Shown here: one piece after another, positions 41,114-49,271 of the stretch
How positions within the stretch are numbered: position 1 is the first letter of the stretch
Layout: the number at the start of each line of letters is the position of its first letter
Source of the DNA: an uncultured Bacteroidales bacterium
Lineage (GTDB): Bacteria; Bacteroidota; Bacteroidia; Bacteroidales; UBA932
Reading direction: 5' to 3'
Length of the DNA: 64,000 bases
NCBI GenBank assembly: GCA_937899055.1
Contig: CALBPX010000041.1
Location: forward strand, 1 to 64,000
The notes under the pieces: generated by a model
Told to the model about the DNA's origin: nothing
What the model saw: the letters and a program-made list of their open reading frames with translations, nothing else
Databases searched by the model: none
Program-made: the position numbers and the translations under genes

Positions 41114-42283
41114 TTAAAGTGTGTTTATGAAATCTTGGAGTTTAAGTGCAAATGTTTCCCAGCTCAGCTGTTTTTTCAGTTGGGAGATGTTGTAAAGATA
41201 CTCTTCTTTCCGGTTTTCTGCAAAGTATTTCTCAACGGTGTCTGCAACATCTCTTGGGCTGATGCCGGCGGTGAGCATTCCGGTTCCGGCCTGCCCCACA
41301 CTTTCTACCAGCCCGCCCACCGGAGTTGTAATAAGCGGAATGTCAAAGTTCCACGAAATGGAGCTTATGCCGCTCTGGGTTGCCGAACGGTAGGGCAGCA
41401 CGCTCACATCTGCTGCGCTGAAATAGTTTTTGACCTCGCTGTCGGGAATATAGCGGTCAACAAGAATCAGATTGCTCCGGACTGGGGCAAAGCGTTCGGA
41501 ATCTATAATCTGGCGGTATCTGTCAAAGCTTCCGTAGCATTCTCCGGCCACCACCAAGGTATAGGAACCGCCCAGCAGAGGCAGAGCCTCAAGAAGAATA
41601 TCAAGCCCCTTGTATTCTCTTATCAGCCCAAAGAAAAGCAGAACCCTGCGGCCCATGATTTCTTGGTCAGATCCTTTCATACCCAGAAGCTTGCGGGCAA
41701 GCAGAGGGTCTGTTTTTTCTCCAAAGTTGGAATAGAGCGGATGCGGAATGGTGATACTTTTTGCGTTGGGGCATATTTGTCTGAGTTCCTGTTCAACGGC
41801 ATGGCTGAGCGTAACAATCCCGCTCTGCCTTCTTACAAAGTAGCGGGCGAGCGGGATGTCAAAGAAATGCCTCTCGTGAGGAACTATGTTGTCTGCTATG
41901 GCTACCGCCTTGAAATCTGCCTTGCCTTTTCTTTTCAGAATTCTGGCCGCCTTTGAACTCACGCTGCCCAGCGAAGGGGCAAAATAGCTCATCCAATACC
42001 TTGTCAGAAGAACATCAGGTTCAAACTCAGCGATGGCTTTGGCGGTTCTGCCGTAGGTGAGGGGATTTGCCGTATCCAGAACCGGCGTGCTATCTACCTT
42101 GGAAGCATCGTCCTGATCTGTAACTTTCTGAGTTTTACCGGGAAAGAGGAAGCCGGGATATTGCCTTTTGAAGTTGAACGCCTTAACGGTGTGCTGTTTG
42201 GAAAGTTCCTTGAGCAAATAGGTGTTGAACTGCGATATCCCTCCCCTGTAAGGGTAAAAACAAGAAAGAATTGCAATCCTCAT
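41114..42283 (-). CDS. Glycosyltransferase family 4-like protein
   Basis: This 389-residue GT-B enzyme has an N-terminal acceptor half (MRIAILSCFYPYRGGISQFNTYLLKELS) and a donor half with LFFGLIREYKGLDILLEALPLL, VVAGECYGS, and VLPYRSATQSGISSISWNFDIPLITTPVGGL, the Glu/Ser-rich nucleotide-sugar region of GT1/GT4 families. The E-x7-E motif is weak. It probably transfers a sugar to an envelope glycan or lipid; the acceptor is unknown. The ATG at 42283 is used; a TTG one codon upstream is possible. It starts 9 bp after the OmpH-like lipoprotein gene. Confidence 0.87.
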   Translation of the reverse strand: MRIAILSCFYPYRGGISQFNTYLLKELSKQHTVKAFNFKRQYPGFLFPGKTQKVTDQDDASKVDSTPVLDTANPLTYGRTAKAIAEFEPDVLLTRYWMSYFAPSLGSVSSKAARILKRKGKADFKAVAIADNIVPHERHFFDIPLARYFVRRQSGIVTLSHAVEQELRQICPNAKSITIPHPLYSNFGEKTDPLLARKLLGMKGSDQEIMGRRVLLFFGLIREYKGLDILLEALPLLGGSYTLVVAGECYGSFDRYRQIIDSERFAPVRSNLILVDRYIPDSEVKNYFSAADVSVLPYRSATQSGISSISWNFDIPLITTPVGGLVESVGQAGTGMLTAGISPRDVADTVEKYFAENRKEEYLYNISQLKKQLSWETFALKLQDFINTL

Positions 42284-42292
42284 CAACGGAGC

Positions 42293-42949
42293 CTATTTCT
42301 TTTCTGCGGTCTTGGTGTCGGCCTTTGCTTCTTCTTTAACTTCGGTTTTCTCCTCTTCTGCAGAAGCGTTCTTCTTGTTCTTTACATATTCGTTGTTGAG
42401 GCCTTCGGTAACTTCTGCCGTAATGTCCAGCGAAGGATCTCCTCCCAGAACGGTTGTAGTGGCATCTGTAGTGGTCAGGATGAGGGCAAACTTCTTTTCC
42501 TTGTTGTACTGGTCTATGTATGTCTTTATGGCATCCATGACCTTATTGAACATAACTGCCTGTTCTTCTTGAATTTCAGCCTCTTTTTGGGCGCTCAGGT
42601 TCTGCAGGTCTGCCTGGCGGTTGGTAAGCACGCGGTTTCTTTCCTCGGCTTCTGCCTGGGTAAGAAGGCCCTTGTTTATCTTGTTGTTGAAATCGTTAGC
42701 CGCATTCTGGAAATCTCTTCCTTTGGCCTGCAGCTCGTTCTGGATTTTCTGAATCTTTTCTTCGAGCTTGCTTTTGAGGTCGTTGAACATGTCATAGTTG
42801 TTGACTACTGAATCCAACTGAATATAAACTATGCTGCCGGCGGCCGGACCTGATGTCTCTCCGTCTGTTGCAGTGTTGGCCTTCTGGTTGCAGGATGCGG
42901 CAAAAGCAACTGCGGTCAGGGCGCAAAGGAATAACTTGATCTGTTTCAT
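42293..42949 (-). CDS. OmpH/Skp-like lipoprotein
   Basis: This 218-residue protein has a lipoprotein signal (LFLCALTAVAFAASC) and a long heptad-patterned coiled coil (FNDLKSKLEEKIQKIQNELQ, through QKEAEIQEEQAVMFNKVMDAI), as in Skp/OmpH. The family's C-terminal segment, YNKEKKFALILTTTDATTTVLG, follows. The tail is rich in Lys and Glu (AEEEKTEVKEEAKADTKTAEKK). Skp-type proteins chaperone unfolded outer-membrane proteins. This one would be membrane-tethered, unlike the two soluble paralogs after bamA. It heads a leftward run with the glycosyltransferase and purC. Confidence 0.85.
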   Translation of the reverse strand: MKQIKLFLCALTAVAFAASCNQKANTATDGETSGPAAGSIVYIQLDSVVNNYDMFNDLKSKLEEKIQKIQNELQAKGRDFQNAANDFNNKINKGLLTQAEAEERNRVLTNRQADLQNLSAQKEAEIQEEQAVMFNKVMDAIKTYIDQYNKEKKFALILTTTDATTTVLGGDPSLDITAEVTEGLNNEYVKNKKNASAEEEKTEVKEEAKADTKTAEKK

Positions 42950-43005
42950 CTTTTATTATATTACGTTTAATATATTCAAATAACCTGCGAATATAATCAA
43001 AAAAA

Positions 43006-43722
43006 TCATTTCAACTCCCTGCGGTAGGCCTGGATGGTGTTTTCCAAGCCCAGGTAGAGGGCATCGCAGATGAGGGCATGGCCTATAGATACCTCCAGCA
43101 GCCCCGGTATGGTCTGGGCAAAATACCTCAGGTTGACCAGATTCAGGTCATGGCCCGCATTCAGGCCCAATCCGCATCGCTGAGCAACCAGAGCGGCCTT
43201 GTAATAGGGTTCTATGGCTTGTTCGCGGTTCTGAAGATAATCTCTGGCATAGGCCTCGGTATAGAGTTCCACCCTGTCGCATCCGCAGTCGGCGGCGTTT
43301 TCAACCATTTCTTCTACCGGATCTACAAATATAGATACCCTTATGCCCGCATCTTTGAACATCTTGCATATTTTCTTAAGGTGTTCCTTGTGGGTTACGG
43401 TATCCCATCCGGCGTTGGAAGTCAGAACGTTCTCGGCATCAGGAACCAGAGTTACCTGAGCCGGCATTACGCCAAGGACCAGTTGGTTGAAAGGTTCCTT
43501 GGGGTTGCCCTCTATGTTGAACTCAGTGGTCAGCAGGGGTTTCAGATCCAGCACGTCTTGTCTTTTGATGTGCCTTTCATCAGGTCTGGGATGTACGGTT
43601 ATGCCCTGGGCTCCGAACCTTTCACAGTCCAGTGCGCATTTGACTACATCCGGCATATTGCCTCCTCTGGCATTTCTCAGAGTGGCTATTTTGTTTACAT
43701 TAACGCTAAGTCTTGTTTCCAT
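43006..43722 (-). CDS. pdxJ: Pyridoxine 5'-phosphate synthase
   Basis: This 238-residue enzyme condenses deoxyxylulose 5-phosphate and 3-amino-2-oxopropyl phosphate to make vitamin B6 phosphate. It has [17 protein letters not shown] at the start, [21 protein letters not shown] (active-site Glu/His) and [36 protein letters not shown] at the end. The first segment is the family's N-terminal signature. It is divergent from nadK with 50 bp between the starts; on the minus strand TAAATTTG just upstream may be the pdxJ -7 element. pdxJ beside nadK is a known Bacteroidales order. Confidence 0.96.
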   Translation of the reverse strand: METRLSVNVNKIATLRNARGGNMPDVVKCALDCERFGAQGITVHPRPDERHIKRQDVLDLKPLLTTEFNIEGNPKEPFNQLVLGVMPAQVTLVPDAENVLTSNAGWDTVTHKEHLKKICKMFKDAGIRVSIFVDPVEEMVENAADCGCDRVELYTEAYARDYLQNREQAIEPYYKAALVAQRCGLGLNAGHDLNLVNLRYFAQTIPGLLEVSIGHALICDALYLGLENTIQAYRRELK

Positions 43723-43772
43723 AGATTACAAATTTATAAAAATATGCCTAACTTGCGAAAAATTGACAGAAT

Positions 43773-44651
43773 ATGAAAGTAGCAGTATTTGGAAGACCGG
43801 CCGACGGGAAGGGCTTGAAGGGCCTGGTTGAGCTGATAGAAACAATTGTGAAAGACCCCTCCGTAGAGGCTGCCATCTACGGCCCTTTCTACAAATATCT
43901 CATGCAGCATTGCCCTCAGCTGAATGTCGGAAACGCTTCTTTCTTTTCTTCTCACATAGACCTCAGGGCCGATACTGACCTTTTCCTTTCGCTGGGCGGC
44001 GACGGAACCCTTCTGAGCAGCGTTCCCCTTGTGCGTGAAAAGAAAATTCCGGTTGCAGGAATCAACTTTGGCAGGCTGGGCTTTCTGACTTCTTCTACAA
44101 CGGAGGGCGTAAAGGAGCTTCTGAAAGGGAATTTCAAGACCGAAAAGAGGCCTTTGCTGAAGATGGACTACAGCGGCTTGCCGGAAGATTTCTACCCCTT
44201 TGCCCTCAACGAATTTGCGGTGCAGAGGAAGGGGCCGGCAGTTCTGGAGCTGGAAATCAAAATTGGCGGATCTCCTATTCCCAGATATATGGCAGATGGC
44301 GTAATAGTTTCCTCTGCCACAGGTTCTACGGCCTACTCTATGAGTGCCGGAGGCCCTACGGTGATGCCCGGATGCAGGGTTCTTACCATAGTGCCCATAG
44401 CTCCGCATAACTTGAATGTCAGACCATTGGTTGTTCCGGACGATTCCACGATAGAGGTAAGTTTTACAACCAGATACAAAGATGCCACGCTTTCTGCAGA
44501 CAACCGTCAGCTTTCTTTGCCGGACGGGGCCTGTGTAAGGTTCTCTACAGGTGAGGCCTGCATAGAGCTGGTTTCTTCGGACAACGATTTCATAAAGGCT
44601 CTCAGCCAAAAGCTTTTTTGGGGTGCAGACTGGCGGACTTTGGATAAATAG
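43773..44651 (+). CDS. nadK: NAD kinase
   Basis: This 292-residue kinase makes NADP+ from NAD+ and ATP. It has the catalytic GGDGTLL (from residue 75), INFGRLGFLTSS, and the NE/D and substrate region YPFALNEFAVQRKGPAVLELE, then DGVIVSSATGSTAYSMSAGGP with PIAPHNLNVRPLV. All family signatures are present. It is of normal length. uppS follows after 48 bp with a candidate promoter in the gap, so the downstream bamA cluster may also be read separately. Confidence 0.96.
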   Translation: MKVAVFGRPADGKGLKGLVELIETIVKDPSVEAAIYGPFYKYLMQHCPQLNVGNASFFSSHIDLRADTDLFLSLGGDGTLLSSVPLVREKKIPVAGINFGRLGFLTSSTTEGVKELLKGNFKTEKRPLLKMDYSGLPEDFYPFALNEFAVQRKGPAVLELEIKIGGSPIPRYMADGVIVSSATGSTAYSMSAGGPTVMPGCRVLTIVPIAPHNLNVRPLVVPDDSTIEVSFTTRYKDATLSADNRQLSLPDGACVRFSTGEACIELVSSDNDFIKALSQKLFWGADWRTLDK

Positions 44652-44673
44652 CAATCAGTTGGCATAAATTTGT

Positions 44674-44681
44674 TATATTTG
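44674..44681 (+). promoter_or_regulatory. Candidate uppS -7 promoter element
   Basis: TATATTTG fits TAnnTTTG and lies 18 bp before the uppS ATG at 44700. The nearest TTG (44659-44661) gives only 12 bp, so the -33 element is unclear. Confidence 0.45.
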
Positions 44682-44699
44682 CCCCTCTATTGACTTTTT

Positions 44700-45395
44700 A
44701 TGGAAGAGAACCTGAAAATACCTCAACATGTATCCATAATAATGGACGGCAACGGGCGTTGGGCAACCTCGCACGGAAAGCCGCGCCTCTTCGGGCACAA
44801 GGAAGGGGCTGAGAGCCTTAGGGCCTGTATGCAGTTTGCCGTTGAGATGCAGATCAAATACCTTAGCATCTTTGCCTTTTCTACTGAAAACTGGGGCCGT
44901 CCGGAAGAAGAGATACAGGGGTTGTGGAGCCTTCTTCTGGAGTCTATCAACAAAGAAACCTCGTATATGATAGAAAACCATGTGAGGTTCAGAGTTGTGG
45001 GAAATCTAGAAGAACTTCCTGAGTACCTGCGTATTGCAATTCATGACGCGGAAGAGGCTACGGCTGCCTGCACAGGATCCGTGCTTGTAGTGATGCTCAA
45101 CTACAGCGGCAAATGGGATATAGTCCAGGCCGCCAACAGATTCGCTGAGGAAAACCCTGGCAAAAAGATGGAATGGGCCGATATGGACAGATATCTTGCC
45201 ACCGCCGGAATTCCGGATCCTGACCTTCTGATACGCACCAGCGGAGAGGAGAGAATCAGCAACTACATGCTTTGGCAGACAGCCTATACGGAGTTCTATT
45301 TTACAGACTGCCTTTGGCCCGATTTTCGCAAACCGGAGTTCCGTTTGGCCCTGGAGGCATATTCCCGGAGGAAAAGGAGGTTCGGAAAACTTTAA
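44700..45395 (+). CDS. uppS: Undecaprenyl diphosphate synthase (isoprenyl transferase)
   Basis: This 231-residue cis-prenyltransferase makes the C55 carrier for wall and envelope glycans. Motifs are SIIMDGNGRWA (catalytic Asp16), KPRLFGHKEGAESLR, YLSIFAFSTENWGRP, and the C-terminal DLLIRTSGEERISNYMLWQTAYTEFYFTDCLWPDF. It is of typical length. bamA starts 21 bp downstream, so the uppS-bamA-ompH-ompH series is probably one envelope-biogenesis operon. Confidence 0.96.
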   Translation: MEENLKIPQHVSIIMDGNGRWATSHGKPRLFGHKEGAESLRACMQFAVEMQIKYLSIFAFSTENWGRPEEEIQGLWSLLLESINKETSYMIENHVRFRVVGNLEELPEYLRIAIHDAEEATAACTGSVLVVMLNYSGKWDIVQAANRFAEENPGKKMEWADMDRYLATAGIPDPDLLIRTSGEERISNYMLWQTAYTEFYFTDCLWPDFRKPEFRLALEAYSRRKRRFGKL

Positions 45396-45416
45396 CTTGA
45401 AACAGACTGAAGAATA

Positions 45417-47915
45417 ATGAAGATATTTAAGCTGCTGATTGTTTGCGCTTTGCTGGCTTTGCCGCTGGCAGTTTCGGCACAGGATGTAGATTATTTAAAC
45501 CCTAAGACATATGTCATAGGCGGAGTAAAGGTAACCGGAGTCAAGTATCTCAGCGAAGAACAGATACTCTCTGTTACAGGCATTTCAAAAGGTGACAAGA
45601 TAACCATTCCGAGCATTGAACTTTCAGATGTGCTCAAGAGGGTTTGGGCTCAGCGATATTTTTCCGATGTAGGATTCTTCATAGACTCTCTTTCAAGCGG
45701 AAGGGATACAGTGTGGCTGGGTCTGCATCTGACTGAAAGACCGAGAGTTTCCAGATGGTCGTTCAGCGGAATCAGAAACGGTCAGAAGTCCGAACTCAAC
45801 GAAAGGCTCAAGCTCAAGAGAGGCTCCGAACTTTCGGACTACATAATTGAGTCTTCAACCAGCATAATCAAGAGGTATTTCCACGAAAAAGGCTTCCTCA
45901 AGTGCGAGGTAAAAGTTCAGCAGGAGGAAGATCCGGTTGTCAAGAATGCCGTAAGGGTAACCTTTGACATAGACAAGGGCCCCAAGGTAAAGATAGGCAA
46001 GATAACTTTCAGCGGAAACAAGAACCTCAGCGAGAGAAAACTTGTCAAATCCATGAAGCACACCCGCGACAAGAGGCTCATGAACTTCTTCAAATCCAAG
46101 AAATTCAAACAGAAGGAGTACACCGAAGACAAGACCAATCTGATATCTGCCTTCAACGAGCAGGGTTATAGAGATGCAAGAATACTCAAGGATACGATGT
46201 ATTACATTAGCGATGACCGTCTTCAGATTGACTTTGACCTGGAAGAGGGAGACCGCTACTACTTCAGAGACATCACCTGGACCGGCAACAGCATCTATTC
46301 CACAGATCAGCTGAATCAGGTTCTCAGGATCAAGAAAGGCGATATCTACGACCTTGTAACCATGGACAAGCGCCTGACCGGAGATCCAAAGCAGATGGAA
46401 CCCGATGTCAGAAAGATGTACACCGACAACGGCTATCTGTTCTTCAACATCATGCCGGTGGAAAAAGCCATACAGAACGATTCCGTTGACGTTGAGATGA
46501 GAATCTACGAAGGCAAGCCTGCAACCTTCAACAAGATCATAATCAACGGCAACAACATTACCGCAGAAAAGATAGCCAGAAGGGCCGTATTTACAAAGCC
46601 GGGCTACCTTTATTCCCAGACAGATTTTGAAAGGTCTGTCCGCGAACTTTCTTCCATAGGGCATTTCAACCCGGAAGTGTTCCAGACCGGAGCCGGCTAC
46701 AGCATAGTTCCGGACGCCAACAAAAATACGGTGGATATTGCCTACAACCTGGAGGAAAAACCCGACAGCCATGTTGAACTTTCAGGAGGCTGGGGAGGAA
46801 ACACTTTTGTAGGAACCCTGGGCCTTAGTTTCAACAACTTTGCAATAAAGAGGGTGTTCAAGAAGAAAGCCTGGAGGCCGGTGCCTCTGGGAGACGGCCA
46901 GAACCTGTCTATAAGGTTCCAGACCAGCGGAACATATTACACTGCACTGTCGGCATCGTTTGCAGAACCTTGGCTGGTGGGCAACAAGCCGGTGAGCCTC
47001 AGCGTTTCTACCTATTTCACAAGGCAGACAAACTCCACCTATTTCTACAGGAATTCAGACCAGTACATGGAGGTTTACGGAGTAAGTGCAAGCCTGGGTT
47101 CAAGGCTTTCCTGGCCAGACAACTACTTTGTGCTCTTCCACGCCCTGAGCTGGCAGACCTACAAGCTTCAGAACTGGTATTACAACTTCCTGTTCGATAC
47201 CGGCAAGAGCCACAACTTCAGCTACACCATAGGTCTTGAACGCAACTCCACCGACCAGCCAATCTATCCGCGCGGCGGTTCGGACTTTACAGTTACTCTC
47301 CAGCTGACACCGCCTTATTCTCTGTTCAGAGGCCATCGCGATTATAAAACAATGGATGCCAGCGAAAAATACAAGTGGATAGAATACCACAAATGGCAGT
47401 TCAAGAGCGATGTCTATCTCAAGGTTGTAGGAGACCTCGTGTTCAGGGCCGCTGCCAACTGGGGCTATTTAGGCTATTACAAGAAGTCTCTGGGATATTC
47501 TCCGTTCGAAGGGTTTGAGGTAGGCGGCGACGGTATGAGCGGTTACAACACTTATGGCTCCGATATCATAGCTCTCAGAGGTTATCCAAACTACTCGCTG
47601 ACACCTATAGAAGACAATGCGTATGTAGGACATGTATATGATAAATTCACATTGGAACTCAGATATCCTCTGATTCTCCAACCATCTAGCACGATATTTG
47701 CCCTTGCCTTCCTCGAGGGCGGAAACTGCTGGAGTCAAATCAGTGCGTTCAACCCGTTTGAAATTAAAAGAAGTGCGGGCATAGGCGTGAGGATAATGCT
47801 CCCTATGGTGGGTCTGATGGGTATAGACTGGGGATATGGATTTGATCCAGTGCCCAACGAAGGCAAGAAGAAGGGAGGAAGTCAGTTCCACTTTGTGATA
47901 GGTCAACAGTTCTAA
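45417..47915 (+). CDS. bamA: Outer-membrane protein assembly factor BamA
   Basis: This 832-residue Omp85 protein has a signal peptide (KIFKLLIVCALLALPLAVSAQ), then POTRA domains (from about 35 to 420, e.g. VIGGVKVTGVKYLSEEQILSVTGI, and KVKIGKITFSGNKNLSERKLVKSM), then a 16-strand barrel. The barrel contains GGWGGNTFVGTLGLSFNNF and IALRGYPNYSLTP, a variant of the VRGF/Y loop, and the last strand FHFVIGQQF ends in Phe. It inserts barrel proteins with BamD, which is also in this window. Two Skp-like chaperone genes follow, completing a delivery-and-insertion group. Confidence 0.96.
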   Translation: MKIFKLLIVCALLALPLAVSAQDVDYLNPKTYVIGGVKVTGVKYLSEEQILSVTGISKGDKITIPSIELSDVLKRVWAQRYFSDVGFFIDSLSSGRDTVWLGLHLTERPRVSRWSFSGIRNGQKSELNERLKLKRGSELSDYIIESSTSIIKRYFHEKGFLKCEVKVQQEEDPVVKNAVRVTFDIDKGPKVKIGKITFSGNKNLSERKLVKSMKHTRDKRLMNFFKSKKFKQKEYTEDKTNLISAFNEQGYRDARILKDTMYYISDDRLQIDFDLEEGDRYYFRDITWTGNSIYSTDQLNQVLRIKKGDIYDLVTMDKRLTGDPKQMEPDVRKMYTDNGYLFFNIMPVEKAIQNDSVDVEMRIYEGKPATFNKIIINGNNITAEKIARRAVFTKPGYLYSQTDFERSVRELSSIGHFNPEVFQTGAGYSIVPDANKNTVDIAYNLEEKPDSHVELSGGWGGNTFVGTLGLSFNNFAIKRVFKKKAWRPVPLGDGQNLSIRFQTSGTYYTALSASFAEPWLVGNKPVSLSVSTYFTRQTNSTYFYRNSDQYMEVYGVSASLGSRLSWPDNYFVLFHALSWQTYKLQNWYYNFLFDTGKSHNFSYTIGLERNSTDQPIYPRGGSDFTVTLQLTPPYSLFRGHRDYKTMDASEKYKWIEYHKWQFKSDVYLKVVGDLVFRAAANWGYLGYYKKSLGYSPFEGFEVGGDGMSGYNTYGSDIIALRGYPNYSLTPIEDNAYVGHVYDKFTLELRYPLILQPSSTIFALAFLEGGNCWSQISAFNPFEIKRSAGIGVRIMLPMVGLMGIDWGYGFDPVPNEGKKKGGSQFHFVIGQQF

Positions 47916-47933
47916 AAACAATAGGAGGTTATT

Positions 47934-48461
47934 ATGAAAAAGTTATTGGTTTTGGCATTTGTATCAATGCTTTTTGGCTTTAAGGCTGCGGCCCAGGATA
48001 TTCCCACAAAGTGCGGGTACGTAAATACGGAAACAATACTTGCAGCCATACCTGAATACAAGGTGGCTACTCAGAAACTTGAGGCCTTGGGGAACCAGTA
48101 TCAGGACGAAATCAAGAAAGATTTTGCTCAGATTGAAACACTTTACAACAACTATCAGAAACAGAAAGCCTCTTTGAGCGCCCATCAGCGTCAGGCCAAG
48201 GAAGAAGAAATCATAGCCAAGGAAAAGGCTGCCAAGCAGAAGCAGCAGTCTTACTTCGGTCAGGACGGAGCCCTTCAGAAGAAGAGTCAGGAACTTGTAG
48301 ATCCTATAAAGGAAAGGGTCCAGAAGGCCATAGACTATGTTGCCGAAAAAGGCGGCTACATGCTGATTATAGACATAGCAACCGGTCAGGGAGTGGTATA
48401 TGCCGCTTCGGCCGCCGATCTGAGCAGCCAGGTAATAAGCGTTTATCCTCAGATCAGGTAA
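47934..48461 (+). CDS. OmpH/Skp family periplasmic chaperone, first copy
   Basis: This 175-residue protein has a signal peptide (KKLLVLAFVSMLFGFKAAAQ), a KCGYVNTETILAAIPEYKVA core strand, a coiled-coil arm (about 45-125), and a C-terminal ERVQKAIDYVAEKGGYMLIIDIATGQGVVYA segment. This is the Skp trimer plan. It holds unfolded outer-membrane proteins for BamA, encoded 18 bp upstream. AGGAGG lies at the end of the gap as the ribosome-binding site. The paralog downstream shares the layout but is only moderately similar in sequence. Confidence 0.92.
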   Translation: MKKLLVLAFVSMLFGFKAAAQDIPTKCGYVNTETILAAIPEYKVATQKLEALGNQYQDEIKKDFAQIETLYNNYQKQKASLSAHQRQAKEEEIIAKEKAAKQKQQSYFGQDGALQKKSQELVDPIKERVQKAIDYVAEKGGYMLIIDIATGQGVVYAASAADLSSQVISVYPQIR

Positions 48462-48508
48462 AAGCAATACACAAAACAGATGATTAATAATTAAAGAATT
48501 ATAACACC

Positions 48509-49060
48509 ATGAAGAAGACATTTATGTTTTTGGTTGCAGCTGTGATTGCAGGTGCGGCCTTTATGCCAACCAAGGCTTCGGCTCAGAAATTAGGACACAT
48601 CAACTCTCAGGAAATCGTTGCCTTGATGCCGGAAAGAGACGATGCCATTACAAAGTTGCAGGCCTTTGGAAAGGAGCTTACCGAAACCCTCACATCCATG
48701 CAGAACGACTATCAGACCAAGGTTAAGGAATACAACGACAAAGCTTCTACCTGGAACGAATCCATAAAGAAGGCAAAGGAAGATGAACTCAACAGCCTCT
48801 ATCAGCGCATCAACCAGTTCCAGAACCAGGCCGAGCAGGACTTTTCTGCACGTCAGGAAACACTCATGACTCCGGTTATGAAGAAGGCTCAGGAAGCCAT
48901 AGACAAAGTAGCAAAGGCTCAGGGGCTTGCTTATGTAATTGACCTGGCTTCCGGTGCGGTCATCTACATAGATGAGGCAAATACGGTAAACCTGCTTCCT
49001 CTGGTAAAGGCAGAGTTGGGTATTCCGGCCAGCAAGACTCAGCCTACTCAGATTCAATAG
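48509..49060 (+). CDS. OmpH/Skp family periplasmic chaperone, second copy
   Basis: This 183-residue protein has a signal peptide (KKTFMFLVAAVIAGAAFMPTKASAQ), a KLGHINSQEIVALMPERDDAI core, and a coiled-coil arm with NQFQNQAEQDFSARQETLMTPVMKKAQEAIDKVAKAQ. The end AYVIDLASGAVIYIDEANTVNLLPLVKAEL matches Skp/OmpH. It starts 48 bp after the first copy, in the same direction, and a terminator at 49099 ends the run. Tandem copies after bamA are common in Bacteroidales, and their division of labour is not known. Confidence 0.92.
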   Translation: MKKTFMFLVAAVIAGAAFMPTKASAQKLGHINSQEIVALMPERDDAITKLQAFGKELTETLTSMQNDYQTKVKEYNDKASTWNESIKKAKEDELNSLYQRINQFQNQAEQDFSARQETLMTPVMKKAQEAIDKVAKAQGLAYVIDLASGAVIYIDEANTVNLLPLVKAELGIPASKTQPTQIQ

Positions 49061-49098
49061 GCTGACATTGACCGATATTCATCAACCGTAGATTTAAG

Positions 49099-49138
49099 GA
49101 ACCCGCCTTGCAGAACAATGCCGGGCGGGTTCATTTTG
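49099..49138 (+). terminator. Terminator of the bamA-ompH operon
   Basis: GAACCCGCC (49099-49107) and GGCGGGTTC (49124-49132) form a perfect 9-bp stem with a 16-nt loop, followed by a short T run (ATTTT). It lies 39 bp after the second ompH stop. Confidence 0.7.
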
Positions 49139-49192
49139 GCGGTTGCAGAGGGGTGTTGAAAGCTTTGTTTGAAAATTATAGGAAATTAATTG

Positions 49193-49220
49193 TTTGGCGT
49201 TGAAAGATTGTCTATATTTG
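49193..49220 (+). promoter_or_regulatory. korA promoter candidate
   Basis: TTTG (49193-49196), 16 bp, TATATTTG (49213-49220), about 51 bp before the korA ATG. The spacing is slightly shorter than the 19-20 bp seen elsewhere in the window. Confidence 0.5.
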
Positions 49221-49271
49221 GCGTCGTTTTAATGATTAATTGAAAGTATTTCTATACACCCATCGTTATTT

